Shown here: positions 8,796 to 16,683 of the stretch, piece by piece | How positions within the stretch are numbered: the stretch's first letter is position 1 | Layout: every line of letters starts with the position of its first letter | From: Alphaproteobacteria bacterium | GTDB lineage: Bacteria > Pseudomonadota > Alphaproteobacteria > JABAAW01 > JAHZMA01 | DNA length: 64,000 nucleotides | Direction: 5' to 3' | NCBI GenBank assembly: GCA_022599575.1 | Contig: JAHZMA010000126.1 | Location: 1-64,000, forward strand | Notes under the pieces: generated by a model | Databases searched by the model: none | What the model was told of the DNA's origin: nothing | Seen by the model: the letters and a program-made list of their open reading frames with translations, nothing else | Translations under genes and position numbers: made by a program

Positions 8796-10196
8796 TTACA
8801 TAAAATTATGTTTTTCAATCGTCTCATAAATATTATTGACTGAATCATTGAGTAAATTTTCATCACTGCCTTCAGCCATGATTCTAACCACGGGTTCGGT
8901 ACCTGATTCACGAATAATAAGACGCGCATTATTTTGCTGTAATCTATCACCTTGCTCGATAATGACTTTTTGGACATCTTGAATGGCAAGTAAATTGCGC
9001 GATGAGCCATCTTTCATCACTTCAAAACGAAAATTGCGACTGTAATTGGGTGTTTTTTGATAAAGATTAGCAAAATCGCTTAAATCCCTATTGCCATCAC
9101 GCAAACAAGCAAGTATCTGCAATGCACTCATCACGCCATCACCCGTATTGGTGTAATCATTCATGATAATATGCCCCGAAGGCTCGCCACCTAAATTGCA
9201 TCCCTCGGCAATCATTTTTTCTGCCACATAGCGGTCACCCACTTGTGTGCGCCACAGCCCAAGCCCTAATGTCTTTAGATAATGTTCAAACCCCATATTC
9301 GCCATAATGGTGGAGACCACTGCATGACCTAGCAATTTTTGATGGGTGCGCCAATAGGTGGCAATAATCGCTAAAATATCATCGCCTGAATAGAGGTTGC
9401 CTTTGCTATCAATCAGCTGAATACGGTCGGCATCGCCATCAAGTGCAATGCCTAAATCGGCTTTATTATCTTTAACAATTTGCGCGATATGGTCAGGGTG
9501 GGTTGCGCCACATTTCTCGTTGATATTGGTGCCATTCGGGTGAACGCCTGTTGTAATTACTTCTGCACCCAATTCCCAAAAAATAGCGGGTGCGATTTTA
9601 TAGGCAGCACCATGGGCGGCATCAACCACAATTTTGATATTATTAAGCCTGATACCACGCGGTAATTGCGCTTTGAGATATTCGATATAGCGTCCCGGCA
9701 CGTCTTCTAAACGTTTTGCGCGCCCCACCATATCTGATGCAATCAATGGTATTTCTTGCTCCATATAATTTTCAATTTCAAGTTCGGTTTCATCATTTAA
9801 CTTACAGCCATGCGAATCGAATATCTTAATACCATTATCGGCAAAGGGGTTATGCGAGGCTGAAAGCATCACGCCAATATCGGCGCGCAATGAGCGGGTA
9901 AGCATAGAAACACCGGGTGTTGGCACTGGTCCTAATAATAGCACATCATAGCCTAACGAGATAAAGGCTGAGGTGAGAGCGGGTTCTAGCATATAGCCTG
10001 AAAGCCTTGTATCCTTACCAATAATAACCCTTTTGGTTTTAATTTTATTTTGTTTTTTGAAGTAATAGCCGACTGCCATCGCAAGCCGCATCACGATTTC
10101 AGGGGTCATTGGGGCTATATTAACACGCCCGCGCATACCATCAGTACCAAAATATCGCTTATTCTGTTTTGCACCTATATTACGTAACTGATTCAT
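8796..10196 (-). CDS. glmM: Phosphoglucosamine mutase GlmM
   Basis: Interconverts glucosamine-6-phosphate and glucosamine-1-phosphate on the route to UDP-GlcNAc for peptidoglycan and lipid A. The phosphoserine loop is LSASHNPFADNGIK (Ser 114), the metal loop is DGDADR, and the phosphate-binding C-terminal loop is RESGTEPVVRIM. Length 466 is slightly over the usual 445-450 because of an N-terminal extension (MNQLRNIGAKQNK) before KRYFGTDGMRG; a later start is not available as ATG, so the extension is probably real. It follows the SH3 gene by 33 bp. Confidence 0.96.
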   Translation of the reverse strand: MNQLRNIGAKQNKRYFGTDGMRGRVNIAPMTPEIVMRLAMAVGYYFKKQNKIKTKRVIIGKDTRLSGYMLEPALTSAFISLGYDVLLLGPVPTPGVSMLTRSLRADIGVMLSASHNPFADNGIKIFDSHGCKLNDETELEIENYMEQEIPLIASDMVGRAKRLEDVPGRYIEYLKAQLPRGIRLNNIKIVVDAAHGAAYKIAPAIFWELGAEVITTGVHPNGTNINEKCGATHPDHIAQIVKDNKADLGIALDGDADRIQLIDSKGNLYSGDDILAIIATYWRTHQKLLGHAVVSTIMANMGFEHYLKTLGLGLWRTQVGDRYVAEKMIAEGCNLGGEPSGHIIMNDYTNTGDGVMSALQILACLRDGNRDLSDFANLYQKTPNYSRNFRFEVMKDGSSRNLLAIQDVQKVIIEQGDRLQQNNARLIIRESGTEPVVRIMAEGSDENLLNDSVNNIYETIEKHNFM

Positions 10197-10229
10197 CTCT
10201 ATCCAAATTTAAATTTTAATACCCATATA

Positions 10230-10775
10230 CTAGTCGATAATCTCATTCGGGTAAAGCCCCCACAAGCCTGCGCGTCTTATCCACCCCTTTTTTTCCCCAA
10301 CATCTATTTCGCACCATTGTAAACCACATTGCGTGATTTTACCAACAATTTCGTAAGCAAGGCGCGCAATTTTACGGCTGGTCTTATCAGCCTGTTGATA
10401 CATTGATATTTCTTCTAGCACCACAATACCATAACGTTGACGGCTACGCGCTTGATTGCGTAATATCCAACCTTGATCACCAGTCCAATCGCGAATTTGC
10501 AACCAATCATCTAATTTATTGATAATTTCAAGCGGCAAATGTTCTTGGTTATACACAAATAAAACTGGATAATTGCGCCCTGGCCCTGAACGAACGAAAG
10601 TTTTATGATAGCGCAATGATGCAAAATAGGGGATAAATGTATCATTTTCTTGTGCAGATGTTTCTTGTGCAGATGCTATTGTTGCAGGCGTTACCGTCAA
10701 TATGAGGCAAATCAACCCAATCAACAATATAGGGGGTAAGATGGTAGGTAAGGTGATGTGATATATTGGCTTCAT
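10230..10775 (-). CDS. Exported protein with two SH3-like domains
   Basis: Hydrophobic signal segment (about residues 5-30 from MKPIYH) followed by the bacterial SH3 pattern FVRSGPGRNYPVLFVY...WLQIRDWTGDQGWI and a second, weaker SH3-like unit (MYQQADKTSRKIARL...WCEIDVGEKKGWIRR). Such periplasmic proteins are thought to bind peptidoglycan or partner proteins; substrate unknown. A 15-bp tandem duplication (10646-10675) yields the SAQETSAQEN stretch just after the signal peptide. Start is uncertain: ATG 10775 or GTG 10802, neither with a good ribosome site. Upstream of glmM and divergent from lysK. Confidence 0.8.
   Translation of the reverse strand: MKPIYHITLPTILPPILLIGLICLILTVTPATIASAQETSAQENDTFIPYFASLRYHKTFVRSGPGRNYPVLFVYNQEHLPLEIINKLDDWLQIRDWTGDQGWILRNQARSRQRYGIVVLEEISMYQQADKTSRKIARLAYEIVGKITQCGLQWCEIDVGEKKGWIRRAGLWGLYPNEIID
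10646..10675. repeat. 15-bp tandem duplication within SH3 gene
   Basis: TTTCTTGTGCAGATG occurs twice in a row (10646-10660, 10661-10675), in frame, giving the repeated SAQE peptide after the signal sequence. Confidence 0.9.
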
Positions 10776-10861
10776 GATGATTACAGGGTTTGACTTTTCC
10801 ACAAGGTTAGGCTACATCTTTTTATGTATAACCCTCTATCACTGCTATATCTATCACAAAA

Positions 10862-12592
10862 ATGACTCAAAACGCAACTTTCAACTTTAACGCTATTCAA
10901 CAAGAATTTAAACCTATCAAATCATGGGCGGTAGAACAAGCAGTTTCGTTGCTACAAAGGCTTGATAAAATCGGCAAACCGCAAACCGAAATGGTGGTAT
11001 TTGAAACTGGTTATGGCCCATCGGGGCTGCCACATATCGGCACATTTGCCGAAGTGTTACGCACATCTATGGTGAAGCAGGCATTTGAAGCTATTTGCAA
11101 AGATAAAGGGCTGGGCTGGGCTGATAAAACGCGGTTAATTGCTTTTTCTGATGATATGGATGGCATGCGTAAAGTGCCTGATAATGTGCCAAATCGCGAT
11201 ATGCTCATGCAACATTTGGGCAAACCATTAACGCAAGTGCCGAATCCGTTTGCCACTAATGATGCTGATAGTTTTGCTGATAGTTTTGCGGGGCATAATA
11301 ATCAGCAATTACAGCGATTTTTGGATAGGTTCGGCTTTGATTATGAATTTATCAGCGCAACTGACACTTATCAAGCAGGGCGATTTAACGATGGTTTGCT
11401 GAATATTTTACGCAATTATGATGCGATATTGGCATTGATGCTCAAGAATTTAGGCGATGAGCGTCAGCAAAGCTACAGCCCGTTTCTGCCGATTTGTCCT
11501 GATAGTGGCAAAGTGTTGCAAGCCAAAGTGGTGGCGCAAGATGCCAATAAAGGCACAATTATTTATCTCAACGAACAGGGTAAAGAATGCGAAACTTTGG
11601 TTACCGATGGCAAATGCAAATTGCAATGGAAGCCTGATTGGGCAATGCGCTGGTATATGTTGGGTGTTGATTATGAAATGGCGGGCAAGGATTTATCGGA
11701 ATCAGTCAAAATATCGTCGCAAATCACGCGCATCATGGGCGGCACACCACCAGTTGGTTTTTCATATGAGTTATTTTTAGACGAACAGGGCGAAAAAATA
11801 TCAAAATCCAAAGGCAATGGCTTAACCATAGATGAATGGCTGGCTTACGCGCCCGAAGAAAGTTTGGCGTGGTTTATGTATCAAAAACCGAAAACCGCAA
11901 AACGGCTCTATTTTGATGTGATACCGAAACAGGTGGATGAGTATCTGAATGGCTGGAAGAAATCAGCAGGTGAGGGCGTGGGTGAAACGGATTTAGATAA
12001 CCCCATCTTTCATTTGCAGGTGTTGAAATTACAAAACCAACAAAAGCCCATCATGCCCGATGGGGTGAGTTTTGCGATGTTGCTGAATCTCAGCGCGGTC
12101 TGTAACAGCGATGATAAGCAAGTTTTGTGGGGCTTTATCTCGCGCTATGCGCCCGAAGTTACAGCGGGCGATATGCCCTATCTGGATAGGTTAATAGGCT
12201 ATGCCATTCGCTATTATCAAGATTTTGTAAAGCCATATAAGCAATATCTGAAGCCCGAAGGTAAGGATAGGCAGGCGTTGCAAAATCTGCTACTGGCATT
12301 GCAGGCGATGCTTGATAATGCAGAAAATGCCGAAATAACGGGCGATATTTTGCAAAATACCATTTTCGCCATTGGCAATGAAGCAGGCTATGAAAATCTG
12401 CGCGATTGGTTTAAGTTGCTTTATCAAACATTATTGGGACAAGAACAAGGGCCACGCATGGGGTCGTTCTTTATGCTTTACGGGCTAGAAAATTCTTGCA
12501 AATTGATAGAAGCGGCACTTGATGGGACGTTGAATTTGTTATCAGCACCAGACGGACACTCCCCAATAGACGACCGAGATTTGCTGTTATAA
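10862..12592 (+). CDS. lysK: Class I lysyl-tRNA synthetase
   Basis: Charges tRNA-Lys. This is the class I (archaeal-type) enzyme that replaces class II LysRS in many alphaproteobacteria: the HIGH-type motif is PHIGTF (57-62) and the KMSKS-type motif is KISKSKGNG near residue 315. Length 576 is a little above the usual 520-550. A 12-bp tandem duplication gives DADSFADSFAG (about residues 136-146). It begins 86 bp from the divergent SH3 gene start. No class II lysS is visible in the window. Confidence 0.95.
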   Translation: MTQNATFNFNAIQQEFKPIKSWAVEQAVSLLQRLDKIGKPQTEMVVFETGYGPSGLPHIGTFAEVLRTSMVKQAFEAICKDKGLGWADKTRLIAFSDDMDGMRKVPDNVPNRDMLMQHLGKPLTQVPNPFATNDADSFADSFAGHNNQQLQRFLDRFGFDYEFISATDTYQAGRFNDGLLNILRNYDAILALMLKNLGDERQQSYSPFLPICPDSGKVLQAKVVAQDANKGTIIYLNEQGKECETLVTDGKCKLQWKPDWAMRWYMLGVDYEMAGKDLSESVKISSQITRIMGGTPPVGFSYELFLDEQGEKISKSKGNGLTIDEWLAYAPEESLAWFMYQKPKTAKRLYFDVIPKQVDEYLNGWKKSAGEGVGETDLDNPIFHLQVLKLQNQQKPIMPDGVSFAMLLNLSAVCNSDDKQVLWGFISRYAPEVTAGDMPYLDRLIGYAIRYYQDFVKPYKQYLKPEGKDRQALQNLLLALQAMLDNAENAEITGDILQNTIFAIGNEAGYENLRDWFKLLYQTLLGQEQGPRMGSFFMLYGLENSCKLIEAALDGTLNLLSAPDGHSPIDDRDLLL

Positions 12593-12623
12593 TATGGTAG
12601 AAGCAACATTATAAAATCTCCTA

Positions 12624-12651
12624 TAGCGAACCATTGGTAGCGAACCATTGG
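12624..12651. repeat. 14-bp tandem duplication downstream of lysK
   Basis: TAGCGAACCATTGG is present twice back to back (12624-12637, 12638-12651) between lysK and the tRNA gene. A related ATGGT follows at about 12659, giving a weak inverted repeat, without a T tract. Confidence 0.85.
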
Positions 12652-12677
12652 CTTTGCTAATGGTGAGTGAATCGAAA

Positions 12678-12749
12678 TGCCGCGGAGTGGAATTGAACCA
12701 CCGACCTCGTCCTTACCAAGGACGCGCTCTGCCCCTGAGCTACCGCGGC
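12678..12749 (-). tRNA. tRNA-Thr(GGT)
   Basis: The reverse strand folds as a complete cloverleaf: acceptor GCCGCGG paired with CCGCGGC, D arm with AGCTCAGGGGCAGAGC, anticodon stem CGTCC/GGACG with loop TTGGTAA (anticodon GGT, reads ACC/ACT), T arm with GGTTCAATTCC, discriminator A. CCA is not encoded. It stands alone, with no other tRNA nearby. Confidence 0.95.
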
Positions 12750-13354
12750 AAATATACAAGCATGATAACAACCATATGATAATAAAATCACACAATATAA
12801 ACATACGCGCTTTTGTAAGGGATTTTAAGCCCATATGCAAGTGCGATTTTTGCTAGTAGCTAGTAATAGGCAAATATGGTTTTTTTGGTATGGTTTTTTG
12901 GTATTTGTATGAGGTTTGCACAAAATATCGCTTAAATGCGAATCACTTGTGATTTTTTAGAGAATAGCTTGCATGTTTGTCAATAAAAATAATAGTTTAA
13001 ACAAATGATTGGTTGAAAATATCGCCATTTTTAGTAAAAATCAAAAAATATGAGTAAATTATGTGTGTTTATACCCTAAATAGCATTTTTTTGTTGATAA
13101 AGATGAATTTTTTTTTAGAATAGGTTCAGAATTCTTATATTGAGACAAAACTCTTATAATATAAAAATTACAAAATGCCCAGAAGGTGCGACCAGAAGGA
13201 TATGTTAACTTCGTTAAAAAAACGGTTTTGAATTTTGGGCTTTGATGTTGGATTTTATGTAAGATAAAACTATATAGAGTATATTTACATAAAATAGCCC
13301 TTAATAAATGGAGAAAGAAAACTCTTCGCTTAAGGGCAGTAGAAGGAGACAGTG
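12750..13354. other. AT-rich intergenic region upstream of the flagellin cluster
   Basis: About 600 bp without a convincing gene; the single minus-strand ORF has no codon or family signal. It holds a short AT-rich hairpin (AATCA-CTTG-TGATT then T's, 12941-12956), a TATAAT at 13155-13160 with TTCTTA 17 bp upstream, and an 8-bp inverted repeat GCCCTTAA/TTAAGGGC (13297-13304 and 13330-13337) just before the ribosome site of the first flagellin-like gene. Confidence 0.55.
13297..13337 (+). promoter_or_regulatory. Leader stem of first flagellin-like gene
   Basis: GCCCTTAA at 13297-13304 pairs with TTAAGGGC at 13330-13337 across a 25-base loop, 6 bases before the AAGGAG ribosome site (13343-13348). 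If transcribed it could gate access to the site. No experimental support. Confidence 0.4.
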
Positions 13355-14239
13355 ATGGCAAACGAAATTGGTGGTGCTTTAAATCAGCAAATCCGTCCGC
13401 AACAAGAAGTGCGAAATGATGCGCGCAATTTGCGCCGTTCTACTGATAGCTCATTGGCAGAGCAGGGCGGAGGTCGTAATGTGCAAATTACCGACCAAGT
13501 GTTGGTTCAGAATCGCCTGTCGCTACAAAGTGAAAAAGAAGCGATTGATATTAAAAATGACCCACGTGTGCAAAGCCTATCTGGTGCGATTGATACGGCG
13601 ATATTATTAGAAGGTTTGTTTGACGAAGCGGCAGAAATTGTTGAAGATTTGCGAACTGCGTTGGGCGCTGCTGACAAAGATGCGACTAACCAGTTGACGA
13701 ATGAGTTCAATCAAACATTCACCGATTTTACCAATATATTGCAAGATGGCGGACGTGTTGGCAATAATTTACTTATTTCCGAAGTGACACGGTTGACGAT
13801 AGAAATACCGGGCAGTGAGCCTTTTGTGATTGAAGGCAGAAATATTCTGGCATCGACAGAAAATGGTGGCATATTTGAGCAAGATTTTTTATCGGTGCGT
13901 GGCGAGTTTGATACCGAAAAAGTGGCGCAGATTATTGGGACATCTAACCCTTTTCAGTTGGCAGAATTGCCTGATAATGTGTTAGCTTCATTGCAGAATC
14001 TATTGGTTTCAGCGCAAAGTAGTTTGCAAAACTTCCGTGAAGATTTAACACGCAACTTCAATAGTTTGCAGCAGCTATTGCGTTCCGCAGAAGCGATTCA
14101 AGAGACAGGTGTTGAGACAGCTATTATCGACGAAGAACGTGCCAATTTAGTGGCATTGCAAACGCGTCAGCAGTTGGAAAATATTGGTGATGGTTTATTG
14201 GAAAATCGTCAGGAAGATATTTTGCAATTTTTCCGTTAG
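13355..14239 (+). CDS. Divergent flagellin-like protein
   Basis: 294 residues. The C-terminal 40 residues (IIDEERANLVALQTRQQLEN...QEDILQFF) match the conserved flagellin C-terminal helix, and the middle has the LLISEVTRLTIEIPG / GGIF pattern shared with the other flagellins here. The N-terminal 60 residues differ from classical flagellin: the usual LS-G-RIN-A-D-AA motif is only hinted at in LSLQSEKEAIDIKNDPRVQ. It may be a minor filament or junction protein, or a regulator-like paralogue. Start is ATG 13355 with AAGGAG 6 bases upstream; the track's GTG at 13352 is less likely. Upstream leader hairpin noted separately. Confidence 0.75.
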   Translation: MANEIGGALNQQIRPQQEVRNDARNLRRSTDSSLAEQGGGRNVQITDQVLVQNRLSLQSEKEAIDIKNDPRVQSLSGAIDTAILLEGLFDEAAEIVEDLRTALGAADKDATNQLTNEFNQTFTDFTNILQDGGRVGNNLLISEVTRLTIEIPGSEPFVIEGRNILASTENGGIFEQDFLSVRGEFDTEKVAQIIGTSNPFQLAELPDNVLASLQNLLVSAQSSLQNFREDLTRNFNSLQQLLRSAEAIQETGVETAIIDEERANLVALQTRQQLENIGDGLLENRQEDILQFFR

Positions 14240-14353
14240 GAAGCTAGCGATTGATATTGCCTGAAAATATTGCCTGATAGTGATAGATTGGGCTTGATTC
14301 TAACATGCCATTATTATATTGTTTTGCTGTTAATTATTTTTTTAGAGGTTGTT

Positions 14354-14485
14354 ATGGATAAAATTGATTTTCAAAAAGCACCAAAGCATCATTTAGATAC
14401 ATGGCGCAGATTCACCATCGTTTGTGTTGTTACAGTCATATCGATTGGCGCATTATTAGGGCTCATGGCATTATTTTTAACGTAA
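14354..14485 (+). CDS. aa3-type cytochrome c oxidase subunit IV (small)
   Basis: A 43-residue protein inside a longer ORF-track line. MDKIDF... is preceded by TAGAGG with 5-base spacing, so ATG 14354 is the start. It has the short pattern of the bacterial aa3 oxidase subunit IV family: HHLDTWRRF followed by one transmembrane helix (TIVCVVTVISIGALLGLMALFL). That subunit is a single-helix accessory of the oxidase in alphaproteobacteria. The large oxidase subunits are not in the window, and the location inside a flagellin cluster is odd; a chance resemblance remains possible for so short a protein. Confidence 0.7.
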   Translation: MDKIDFQKAPKHHLDTWRRFTIVCVVTVISIGALLGLMALFLT

Positions 14486-14625
14486 AATGCCTTATAACCA
14501 ATAATTTGGCGAATAATCATATAACATAATTTTGATTATTTAAAATATTTCAATAAATAAATGTATATTTTTCAATGCTTTGCAAAAAATTTGCATGTTT
14601 GATGTTATTTTAATGAAAATAACGC

Positions 14626-14655
14626 TTGCATTACATGGCGATTTATTGCTATAAT
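14626..14655 (+). promoter_or_regulatory. Sigma70-like promoter of second flagellin gene
   Basis: TTGCAT (14626-14631) and TATAAT (14650-14655) with an 18-bp spacer, about 110 bp before the flagellin ATG. The third flagellin gene has the same arrangement. Confidence 0.55.
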
Positions 14656-14695
14656 GATGTTGTTCTTGGGGCAGAAGCGTCAAGACGTTAAACTC

Positions 14696-14756
14696 GCACA
14701 GAAAGTGCATATATTAACTTGCAGAATGCAAGCTTTAACAACTCTAGAACGGAGGA
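14696..14756 (+). promoter_or_regulatory. Structured 5' leader of second flagellin gene
   Basis: Two small hairpins: GCAC-AGAAA-GTGC (14696-14708) and CTTGCA-GAA-TGCAAG (14718-14732), followed by CTCTAGAACGGAGG with the ribosome site GGAGG at 14751-14755. The second hairpin corresponds in position to ACTTCAA-GAA-TTGAAGT before the third flagellin gene: paired bases change together while the GAA loop stays, which argues for an RNA element. In other alphaproteobacteria FlbT acts on flagellin leaders. Confidence 0.6.
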
Positions 14757-14765
14757 AATTGAATC

Positions 14766-15677
14766 ATGTCAAGTGATATTACTTTGAGTTCAGCTCAAAG
14801 ATCTACCCTTGTTTCATTGAAACAAACAAGCAAATTATCAGATAGAACACAAGTGCGTTTAGCAACTGGTAACAGAATTAATGATGTTACTGATGGCGCT
14901 GAGGGGTTTTTCTCGGCACGTGCATTGGATAATCGAGCAGAAATTTTACTAGAAAGGCGCGGTGGTATCGATCAAGGTTTGTCGACATTACAGGCGACTT
15001 TAGACGGTATTGATGCGCTTGATGAATTATTAGGTCAGCTACGCGGTTTGGTGCGTCAGGCGCGCTCGCAAAGTGCTGTAGAGCGTCAGGAAACCACACG
15101 TTCCTATGAAAATGTGGTAGAACAATTTAGGTTGATATTGAACGATACCACCTATCAAGGTGTTAATTTATTAAACAATACCCAAACATCGCTTAGTATT
15201 GAATTTTCAGACCGTGACGATTCCGATATTGATATTAACGGGGTTAACATTTTAGCGAGTATAGCTAGCGATGGCGGTATTTTCAATACTGGATTACTTT
15301 CTAACATTAGAAATATTAACACTGGCTTTCCTGCTACCCCGCCTAATCAGGGTTTGAGTCAAGGTTTCTCGGTATTGAGTAACGCCAATAGCTTGCTTGC
15401 TGTTGATGAATTAGAGCGCGTTTTATCAGACGCACAAGAAAGGCTTGAAACGCGTGCCAATTCGCTTGGTAATAATGTGGCGATTTTGCAAACAAGGATT
15501 GATTTTACCGATTCAGTATCAACCGAATTAATTGCTGGTGCCGATAAAATTACCACAGCCGACCTCAATGAAGAAGCTGCCAACTATACTGCGATTGGTA
15601 CGCAATATCAAATTGGGGTGCAATCATTAGCAACATCAGCTCAGCGTTTACAGGCTCTTTTACAAGTTATTCGGTAA
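14766..15677 (+). CDS. Flagellin
   Basis: Filament subunit of 303 residues exported by the flagellar type III system (no signal peptide). N-terminal helix LSSAQRSTLVSLKQTSKLSDRTQ, then RLATGNRINDVTDGAEGFFSAR, the flagellin signature region; C-terminal LNEEAANYTAIGTQYQIGVQSL...QALLQVIR. The variable centre (about 150-200) is short. About 50 percent similar by eye to the other two flagellins downstream. ATG 14766 with GGAGG 10 bases upstream. Probably transcribed from the promoter at 14626-14655. Which of the three is the main filament protein cannot be told. Confidence 0.93.
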   Translation: MSSDITLSSAQRSTLVSLKQTSKLSDRTQVRLATGNRINDVTDGAEGFFSARALDNRAEILLERRGGIDQGLSTLQATLDGIDALDELLGQLRGLVRQARSQSAVERQETTRSYENVVEQFRLILNDTTYQGVNLLNNTQTSLSIEFSDRDDSDIDINGVNILASIASDGGIFNTGLLSNIRNINTGFPATPPNQGLSQGFSVLSNANSLLAVDELERVLSDAQERLETRANSLGNNVAILQTRIDFTDSVSTELIAGADKITTADLNEEAANYTAIGTQYQIGVQSLATSAQRLQALLQVIR

Positions 15678-15698
15678 TTATTAAAAATAATTGACACT

Positions 15699-15725
15699 AT
15701 TTTGTAAAGCTAAATTTTACAAAAT
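15699..15725. terminator. Perfect 10-bp inverted repeat after flagellin gene
   Basis: ATTTTGTAAA-GCTAAAT-TTTACAAAAT lies 22 bp after the flagellin stop. It is AT-rich and not followed by a clean T tract, so termination or mRNA 3' protection are both possible. Confidence 0.45.
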
Positions 15726-15871
15726 ATTTACGGACGCGACAAAGCAAAAATATATTTGTGTTGCACCGATAAAAGGCTATTGCATGACAATGTCAGTCGC
15801 AATCGCAATATTAATTGATTGAGTAGAGCATAAGTAAACGCTCAGTTGGATGGTTCTTAATGGAGGAAAAA

Positions 15872-16432
15872 ATGACAAAATATAGTTTCAACAACGCGAT
15901 GGATTTGAAAACAGAAAATAAGCGCGCCTTATTAACGCTGCGTTCAAAAGAAACATTGCACCAGATTAGTAATAAACCAATTATTAATGAGGGAATAGAT
16001 TATACTCCCCCAAAATATAAAAATAAGGAAGCGACCTTATTGAAAAATCAGCTGAATGATTGCCGCGATACATTGGTAGCGTGGCAAAAGGGAAGCAAAA
16101 CAAAAAATGTTGGCAAAGATGCACAAAAGGCACTGACATTATTAGATAATGTGCTGAAGCAGATGGCGGGTGCTAATATTATTAAGGAAGATTTTAGCAT
16201 TAATCATCGCATGCGTGCTTTTGGTGGCAAGGTTAAAGCATCGATTCGCGCCATCATCAGCCATGAAACAGACTTGTGCGCCCCCCAAAAAGATTATAAT
16301 GCAAAAAACTATAATGCACAAAATTATATGCAATCTATTTTAAATGTTGATTTTTCGCACATCAAAAGATTTGAGAAACAGCGCCAATGCAATACTGCAA
16401 AGCACCAGCTGATTATTGAAACAGCGGCATAG
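15872..16432 (+). CDS. Unrecognised 186-residue protein in flagellin cluster
   Basis: I do not recognise this protein. It is basic, mostly helical by composition, has no signal peptide or membrane segment, and contains a KxYNAKNYNAQNY repeat near residue 140. It does not resemble FlaF or FlbT by eye. The start is ATG 15872 with GGAGG 5 bases upstream; the ORF-track ATG 15860 would place that ribosome site inside the gene. It lies between two flagellin genes and ends in a strong terminator, so it is a separate or terminal unit of the second flagellin transcript. Candidate roles are an export chaperone or flagellin mRNA regulator, by position only. Confidence 0.75.
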   Translation: MTKYSFNNAMDLKTENKRALLTLRSKETLHQISNKPIINEGIDYTPPKYKNKEATLLKNQLNDCRDTLVAWQKGSKTKNVGKDAQKALTLLDNVLKQMAGANIIKEDFSINHRMRAFGGKVKASIRAIISHETDLCAPQKDYNAKNYNAQNYMQSILNVDFSHIKRFEKQRQCNTAKHQLIIETAA

Positions 16433-16474
16433 CATTGTTTTTCATTTAACGGTTTCGTTTGTCTATACTTATCG

Positions 16475-16502
16475 GGCGTGTTTTTTTAACACGCCTTTTT
16501 TC
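16475..16502 (+). terminator. Rho-independent terminator
   Basis: GGCGTGTT-TTTTT-AACACGCC followed by TTTTTTC, 43 bp after the unrecognised gene. A GC-rich 8-bp stem with a T tract; the clearest terminator in the window. Confidence 0.9.
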
Positions 16503-16565
16503 TTTAATTTCAGTAGGTTAACATTGTATCAATATATTATATGACGAAAAAACTTAAAATAATAC

Positions 16566-16594
16566 TTGCTTCCTAATGCGTTACGCGCTATAAT
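16566..16594 (+). promoter_or_regulatory. Sigma70-like promoter of third flagellin gene
   Basis: TTGCTT (16566-16571), 17-bp spacer, TATAAT (16589-16594), about 90 bp before the ATG. Same layout as the second flagellin promoter. Confidence 0.6.
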
Positions 16595-16598
16595 AGCT

Positions 16599-16676
16599 GT
16601 GTTAGAGAAGCAGAAGCATCCCTCTAACACAGAAAACTAATACTTCAAGAATTGAAGTGCATATCTAGAATGGAGA
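16599..16676 (+). promoter_or_regulatory. Structured 5' leader of third flagellin gene
   Basis: GTGTTAGAG (16599-16607) pairs perfectly with CTCTAACAC (16622-16630) over a 14-base loop, starting at the expected transcript start. ACTTCAA-GAA-TTGAAGT (16642-16658) is a 7-bp hairpin with the same GAA loop as in the second flagellin leader. TCTAGAATGGAGAC, shared with the fourth leader, contains the ribosome site. Confidence 0.65.
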
Positions 16677-16683
16677 CCATATC

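Noticed and set aside
12678-12749. tRNA-Thr as attachment site of an island carrying the flagellin genes
   Set aside because: The tRNA 3' end points towards lysK, not the flagellins, and I see no repeat of its 3' end or integrase gene.
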